Source: Pseudomonadota bacterium (GTDB lineage: Bacteria; Myxococcota_A; Polyangia; Fen-1088). Taken from it: a stretch of DNA of 8,944 bases. Under the pieces are notes generated by a model. It had not been told where the DNA came from. It did not search any database and was given only the letters and a program-made list of their open reading frames with translations. The stretch spans positions 1 through 8,944 of the forward strand of contig JADGRD010000104.1 of assembly GCA_017881285.1 (NCBI GenBank), read 5' to 3'. Positions 5,456 to 8,944 of this stretch are shown here, one piece after another. Made by a program: the position numbers and the translations under genes. How positions within the stretch are numbered: position 1 is the first letter of the stretch; every line of letters starts with the position of its first letter.

Positions 5456-6679
5456 ATGACATCGTCGACTGTTGCCCGCAGAGTATCGTCGTTGACATTT
5501 GTTCTTGCGCCAGCGATAGCGCTCGTGCTCGCAGCTGGCTGCTCTGGTGGAGCAGTCACCGAGGGCGCGGGTGGCAGCAGTTCCGGTGGAACTACCGGCA
5601 ATGGCGGAACCACCACTTCCGGCGGAACCACCGGCACCGGCGGCTCCACCGCTAAGGGCGGGACCACCGGCAGCGGCGGCACGACCACCTCTGGCGGCAC
5701 TACCGGCAATGGCGGGACCACCGGCTCCGGCGGCTCCACCGCCAAAGGCGGCACCACCGGCACTGGCGGCTCCACCGCCAACGGCGGCACCACCGGCACC
5801 GGCGCAACCACCAGCTCCGGCGGCACCGCCAGCTCAGGCGGGATCACCGGCTCCGGCGGGACCACCGGCACCGGCGGCGCCACCGCCAAAGGTGGCACCT
5901 CTGGTGTCGGCGGAATGACCGGCAGGGGGGGAGTGACCGGCACGGGTGGCCAAACCGGCGCGGGCGGCGCGGGTGCCGGAGGTTCCACCACGGACGGCGG
6001 CACACCAGCCATGGATTGCACGACTATCCCTGCAATGCCGACCGGTGGCACGTCGCACTCGGGGAATAGTCAAGGCGGCACGGGCAACCTCGCCTGGCAG
6101 ATCTGGTCGAATCACGGCTCGGGAACCATGACCACATTTAGTACTCCTGCATTTAGTGCAGCTTGGAACAATTCTGGCGACTACCTGGGCCGTCTCGGTT
6201 TTGAATGGGGGAACAGCGGCAAGGCATACACCTCGTACGGAACGATTGCCGCACAGTTGGCCTTCAAGAAGACGGGAAGCGGCGGCGGCTTCTCCTATAT
6301 AGGAATCTATGGGTGGTCGACAAACCCATGTGTTGAGTATTACATCATCGATGACTCGTTCGGCACGATGCCGTTCAATGCTTACAACGCGACCCTCAAG
6401 GGAACTGTCTCTAGCGATGGCGAGAACTACAAGCTATTCTCGAACAACACAACTGGAACCGGTGGCTCAAGATGCAGCGGCGTCTCGAGTTGGTTGCAGT
6501 TCTGGAGTATCCGGCAGAAGGCCCGCCAGTGCGGGCAAATATCCATTACCCAGCATTTCGACGCTTGGAAGGCCGCGGGTATGACACTGGGGAACATGCT
6601 AGAGGCCAAGATTCTAGTAGAAACAGGTGGTGGTAGTGGAAGCGTTGATTTCCCAATAGCAAACGTAACGGCCAAATAG
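5456..6679 (+). CDS. Endo-1,4-beta-xylanase, GH11 family, surface lipoprotein
   Basis: This 407-residue secreted enzyme should hydrolyse internal beta-1,4 bonds of xylan with retention. Residues 1-29 are a lipoprotein signal peptide ending in lipobox A-A-G-C (Cys29). Residues 44-171 are a six-residue Gly-Gly repeat linker. The beta-jelly-roll catalytic domain covers about 200-407. GH11 signatures in order are WNNSGDYLGRLGF (237-249), YIGIYGWSTNPCVEYYII (281-298), LQFWSIRQ (347-354) and HFDAWKAAGMTLG (367-379). Glu294 (NPCVEYY) is the nucleophile and Glu389 (LVETGGGSGS) the acid/base; their 95-residue spacing fits the roughly 94 in the Bacillus circulans enzyme. The usual PSI thumb tip is missing, and four cysteines occur in or next to the domain. 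The catalytic part is much lower in GC than the linker (about 47-57% against 77% in sampled lines), suggesting transfer. It ends 15 bp from the convergent sulfatase-like gene. Confidence 0.9.
   Translation: MTSSTVARRVSSLTFVLAPAIALVLAAGCSGGAVTEGAGGSSSGGTTGNGGTTTSGGTTGTGGSTAKGGTTGSGGTTTSGGTTGNGGTTGSGGSTAKGGTTGTGGSTANGGTTGTGATTSSGGTASSGGITGSGGTTGTGGATAKGGTSGVGGMTGRGGVTGTGGQTGAGGAGAGGSTTDGGTPAMDCTTIPAMPTGGTSHSGNSQGGTGNLAWQIWSNHGSGTMTTFSTPAFSAAWNNSGDYLGRLGFEWGNSGKAYTSYGTIAAQLAFKKTGSGGGFSYIGIYGWSTNPCVEYYIIDDSFGTMPFNAYNATLKGTVSSDGENYKLFSNNTTGTGGSRCSGVSSWLQFWSIRQKARQCGQISITQHFDAWKAAGMTLGNMLEAKILVETGGGSGSVDFPIANVTAK
5585..5968 (+). repeat. 18-bp-period repeat encoding hexad Gly-Gly linker
   Basis: From residue 44 to 171 a GG pair recurs every six residues in register, interrupted once where GA replaces GG at 116-117: about 22 units of GG-[TS]-T-x-x. 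Variants such as GGTTGT, GGTTTS and GGSTAK recur. In DNA this is an 18-bp imperfect tandem repeat of GGC/ACC/TCC codons, which could expand or contract by slippage without breaking the frame. The opposite strand gives a long Pro/Val-rich open frame that is a by-product. Confidence 0.88.
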
Positions 6680-6694
6680 ATTGGACTATGCTGG

Positions 6695-7123
6695 CTACTG
6701 CACGAGGATGGTCGCCAGACGCAGGCGATCGCGACCGTCGCTGGCGCTGGCCGGCGTGACGGGCGCGCGTTGGTTGCCATTGAACAGCCCCACGTAAACC
6801 ACATACGGACCGGGCGGCATCGCGGAGGTGAAGGTGATGGGCAGGCGATCGCGAATGCGCTGGCCCGGACGCCAGCGCTCCATGGGATAGGCGCCCTCGA
6901 CGGGCACGTGATCGAGGTTGCGGAAGCCGCCGGGGCCTTCCAGGTGGAAGAACAGCTTCCAGCCCGGCGGCAGGCGCCCCTGCAATTCGAAATGCGTGAC
7001 GAGCACGGCGCTTTCGCCCCGCTGGAGGGTCTGTGGCGCGATGTCGTAGCCCAACACGCGCAGATTCTCCCCGATGCGCGCATCGAGCGGCTGCGCGGGC
7101 GCGGCCGCGCCTGGGGCCGGCAG
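6695..7123 (-). repeat. Intact copy of the duplicated tail sequence
   Basis: These bases encode residues 608-749 of the sulfatase-like protein and are the partner of the truncated copy at 2823-3095, in the same orientation. A hand alignment of the 120 bases from 6693 with those from 2821 gives about 26 mismatches, near 78% identity, so the duplication is not recent. The segment absent from the other copy lies between the near-direct repeats CCGGGCGGCA (6810-6819) and CCCGGCGGCA (6963-6972). Confidence 0.8.
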
Positions 7124-8944
7124 CCCGAAGGCAATCTTGTCGGCGTAGCCCGGCGGCAGCGCCAGCAGGGCTACGCGGTTGCGTAGATCGTCTTTCAGCG
7201 TCGAGCACGCTGGCTCACCCTCGATCAACCCCCAGACGTCCCTGCTCTCGCCACGGTCGTGAAAGATGTCGTAGCACTCGGTGGTGTTGTCGGGCGTCCA
7301 GTTCCAGATGAGGTGATGGGTGGCCGTGACCAGGGCCCGCCGCTTGACGTTGCCCTCGTAGCTGACTTCCTGAAAGACCGGACCGGGCGGGGGTTCGGCG
7401 GGCTTGCCGGCGAGCAGGTCCACGAGCGAGCGCCCGAGAAACGATGGCTCGTGCGGCCCGCGCGCCAGGTTGACCATGGTCGGCGCCAGATCGACGTGGC
7501 CGACGGGGGTCGTCAGCCGCTGCGCCGGCAACCCGGGCACGCGCATGACGAACGGGACCTTGGTGTGCGGAGTGTAGAGGTGATAGCCGTGCGCCACGAT
7601 GCCGTGTTCGCCCAGCGATTCGCCGTGATCGCCGACGACGATGATCGCGGTCTTGTCCCACAGGCCAAGCGCGCGGAGCTCGTCGAGCACGCGGCCGAAG
7701 TGCTGGTCCGCGAACCAGATTTCGCCATCGTAGAGGTCGGCCTGCTCGCCACCCCAGTTGGGCGCCTCGGGATGGCGTTCGTAGTTCAGGTGCGGGTCGT
7801 AGAAGTGCATCCACAGAAAGAACTTCTCTTGCCCGTGCTCACGCAGGAAGGCGATGCCCTTGTCCGCCATCTGGCGGCTGGAACTGCCGACGGATTCGGC
7901 GGGGCCGTTGACGTTGACGTGCAACGCGGCGCAGGTATCGTCGTAGTAGTCGACCGCGCGCTCGAAGCCGCGCTGGTCGGCGCGATTGAAATATTGGTAG
8001 GCGTAGAAGGCCGCCGTGGTGTAGCCCAGCGCCTTGAGCGACTGCGCGATCATGCGCTGGCTGGGGGCAATGCGCGGCCACCAGATCGACTCGTCCCAGT
8101 CGATGGCCGACGGCCAGCGGCCGGTGGCGATGGCGGGCATCGAGTAGCGCGTCGAGGGGGCGTGCGCCCAGCCGTTGACGAAGAGCGTGCCCTCGGCGGC
8201 CAGGCGGTCGAGGTTGGGCGTGGTCGGCCGGCGGTAGCCGTAGGCGCCCACGTGATCCGCGCGCAGGGTGTCGATGGTGACGAGGAGGATCTTGAGATCC
8301 GCGGGCACCGTCTCGGGCACGAGCTGGAAAGGGGGCGAGCGCAAGGCCGCGGCGGTCGCGTCCTTGCCGTCGCAATCCTGGTCGATGCCGTCGTCGGGCC
8401 AGTCACGCGCGCCGGGGTTGCGTTCGGGATCGCTGTCGTCGCAATCGCCGCCGCCGAGGAAGCGCGCGTAGCCGTCGTGGTCGAAGTCGAACAGACGCTG
8501 GCCCTGCGCGAGGAGCTCGCCGGCCAGACTGGCGCGAGCCGAGGCCGCCTTGCGCGCCGGCTCGTATTCCGAAACCGTGAAGACCGCGACGAGAGCACAG
8601 GCTGGCAGAACGAGGGTGACGACACGATCCCAGGGGCGCTGCGGCGTGTGCCCGCGCAGCAGGAGGGTCAGTCCAGCGGTGCCGACCACGAGGCCCGCAA
8701 TCACCAGCACCTGGTTCCAGGCCATGAACTGGAAGTCTTGTACCCAGCGCACCTTGACGAGGACGGCGGTGGGCGCCCCGAAGAGAAGCAGGGCGAGCAG
8801 AGCCGCGATCCACCCGCGGACCCGGGATAGCCGGCGGCTCGACCACGCCAGCGCGAAGGGCAGAAGCGCCGACAGGCAAGCGGTCGCGACCGCCCGTTCG
8901 AGAAGCAAGCTCTTGCGCAGAGGTGCTCGAGTTGGCGGGCCCAC
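6695..8944 (-). CDS. Membrane-anchored sulfatase/alkaline-phosphatase-superfamily protein (5' end may be outside window)
   Basis: The frame is open to the right edge, where its first codon is GTG, so the true start is unknown; 749 residues are visible. Numbering from the edge, four hydrophobic segments lie at about 13-34, 44-63, 74-96 and 107-124. A MopE-like motif follows (FDFDHDGY, GGGDCDDSDP, DDGIDQDCDG; 152-193), then the sulfatase-fold domain (about 217-515): LLVTIDTLRADHVGAYGY with metal ligand Asp225, HFYDPH (380-385), and VVGDHGESLGEHG with Asp439 and His440. The nucleophile region reads APSTRYSMPAIATG: relative to the conserved TG, Thr265 occupies the position of the sulfatase Cys/Ser, and CxPSR is absent. 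FGly sulfatase activity is therefore doubtful; a Thr-dependent phospho-transferase or hydrolase is possible. Residues about 608-749 form a beta-rich tail (GWKLFFHLEGP, LDHVPVEGAYP, PPGPYVVYVGL) that is duplicated as a pseudogene at 2823-3095. The catalytic part should face the periplasm; the substrate is unknown. Confidence 0.85.
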   Translation of the reverse strand: MGPPTRAPLRKSLLLERAVATACLSALLPFALAWSSRRLSRVRGWIAALLALLLFGAPTAVLVKVRWVQDFQFMAWNQVLVIAGLVVGTAGLTLLLRGHTPQRPWDRVVTLVLPACALVAVFTVSEYEPARKAASARASLAGELLAQGQRLFDFDHDGYARFLGGGDCDDSDPERNPGARDWPDDGIDQDCDGKDATAAALRSPPFQLVPETVPADLKILLVTIDTLRADHVGAYGYRRPTTPNLDRLAAEGTLFVNGWAHAPSTRYSMPAIATGRWPSAIDWDESIWWPRIAPSQRMIAQSLKALGYTTAAFYAYQYFNRADQRGFERAVDYYDDTCAALHVNVNGPAESVGSSSRQMADKGIAFLREHGQEKFFLWMHFYDPHLNYERHPEAPNWGGEQADLYDGEIWFADQHFGRVLDELRALGLWDKTAIIVVGDHGESLGEHGIVAHGYHLYTPHTKVPFVMRVPGLPAQRLTTPVGHVDLAPTMVNLARGPHEPSFLGRSLVDLLAGKPAEPPPGPVFQEVSYEGNVKRRALVTATHHLIWNWTPDNTTECYDIFHDRGESRDVWGLIEGEPACSTLKDDLRNRVALLALPPGYADKIAFGLPAPGAAAPAQPLDARIGENLRVLGYDIAPQTLQRGESAVLVTHFELQGRLPPGWKLFFHLEGPGGFRNLDHVPVEGAYPMERWRPGQRIRDRLPITFTSAMPPGPYVVYVGLFNGNQRAPVTPASASDGRDRLRLATILVQ

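Noticed and set aside
5323..6051. Long Pro/Val-rich open frame on the minus strand opposite the xylanase leader and linker (242 codons)
   Set aside because: It is the antisense reading of the GGC/ACC repeat. It lacks a ribosome-binding site and any domain, and the plus-strand gene explains the bases fully.
2823..6694. A transposon or integron as carrier of the CAZyme pair
   Set aside because: I see no transposase or integrase, no terminal inverted repeats, no short target duplication and no attC-like sites. The only flanking repeat is the old tail duplication.
7259..8830. Plus-strand 523-codon frame opposite the sulfatase-like gene
   Set aside because: It is an antisense shadow rich in Val/Gly/Arg; the minus-strand reading carries metal-site motifs and membrane helices.

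Overview
The window looks like a chromosomal stretch from a high-GC, Gram-negative predatory or saprophytic soil bacterium, most likely a member of Myxococcota (Polyangia-like). This is inferred from three lipoproteins with long Gly/Thr/Ser-rich linkers after the lipid-attachment cysteine, a PD-rich spacer, a MopE-like DxDxDG...GDCDD...DGxDxDCDG metal-binding motif, and strongly G/C-biased coding. No RNA gene, IS element, CRISPR array or phage gene is visible.

Layout, read along the minus strand from the right edge. (1) 8944-6695 encodes a membrane-anchored sulfatase/alkaline-phosphatase-superfamily protein whose frame is still open at the window edge: four predicted membrane helices, a MopE-like calcium-type motif, a sulfatase-fold domain with Thr where sulfatases have the formylglycine Cys/Ser, and a beta-rich C-terminal tail. 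(2) 5456-6679, on the plus strand, encodes a GH11 endo-xylanase lipoprotein that converges on (1) with a 15-bp gap. (3) 4874-3180 encodes a PL9-family pectate lyase lipoprotein, divergent from the xylanase across a 581-bp intergenic region. (4) 3146-2823 holds a decayed partial copy of the C-terminal tail of protein (1). (5) 2817-1675 encodes a NifS/IscS-type cysteine desulfurase, and 1678-599 encodes MnmA (tRNA U34 2-thiouridylase), joined by an ATGA overlap. (6) 336-1 is the N-terminal part of another secreted Gly-rich lipoprotein, running off the left edge.

There are two functional themes. The desulfurase and MnmA form a compact sulfur-relay unit: cysteine desulfurization supplies persulfide sulfur to MnmA for 2-thiouridine in tRNA-Lys/Glu/Gln. 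The xylanase and pectate lyase form a divergent pair of surface-tethered plant-cell-wall depolymerases. The xylanase catalytic domain has clearly lower GC than its own linker, suggesting acquisition.

The most interesting structural point is that the two CAZyme genes sit exactly between a complete copy (in the sulfatase-like gene) and a truncated, internally deleted copy (just upstream of the desulfurase) of the same tail sequence. This suggests that a sulfatase-like gene once lay directly upstream of desulfurase-mnmA and that the CAZyme pair arrived through a rearrangement at a tail duplication. The organism assignment and this history are inference; the motifs, coordinates and duplicated tail are read directly from the sequence.
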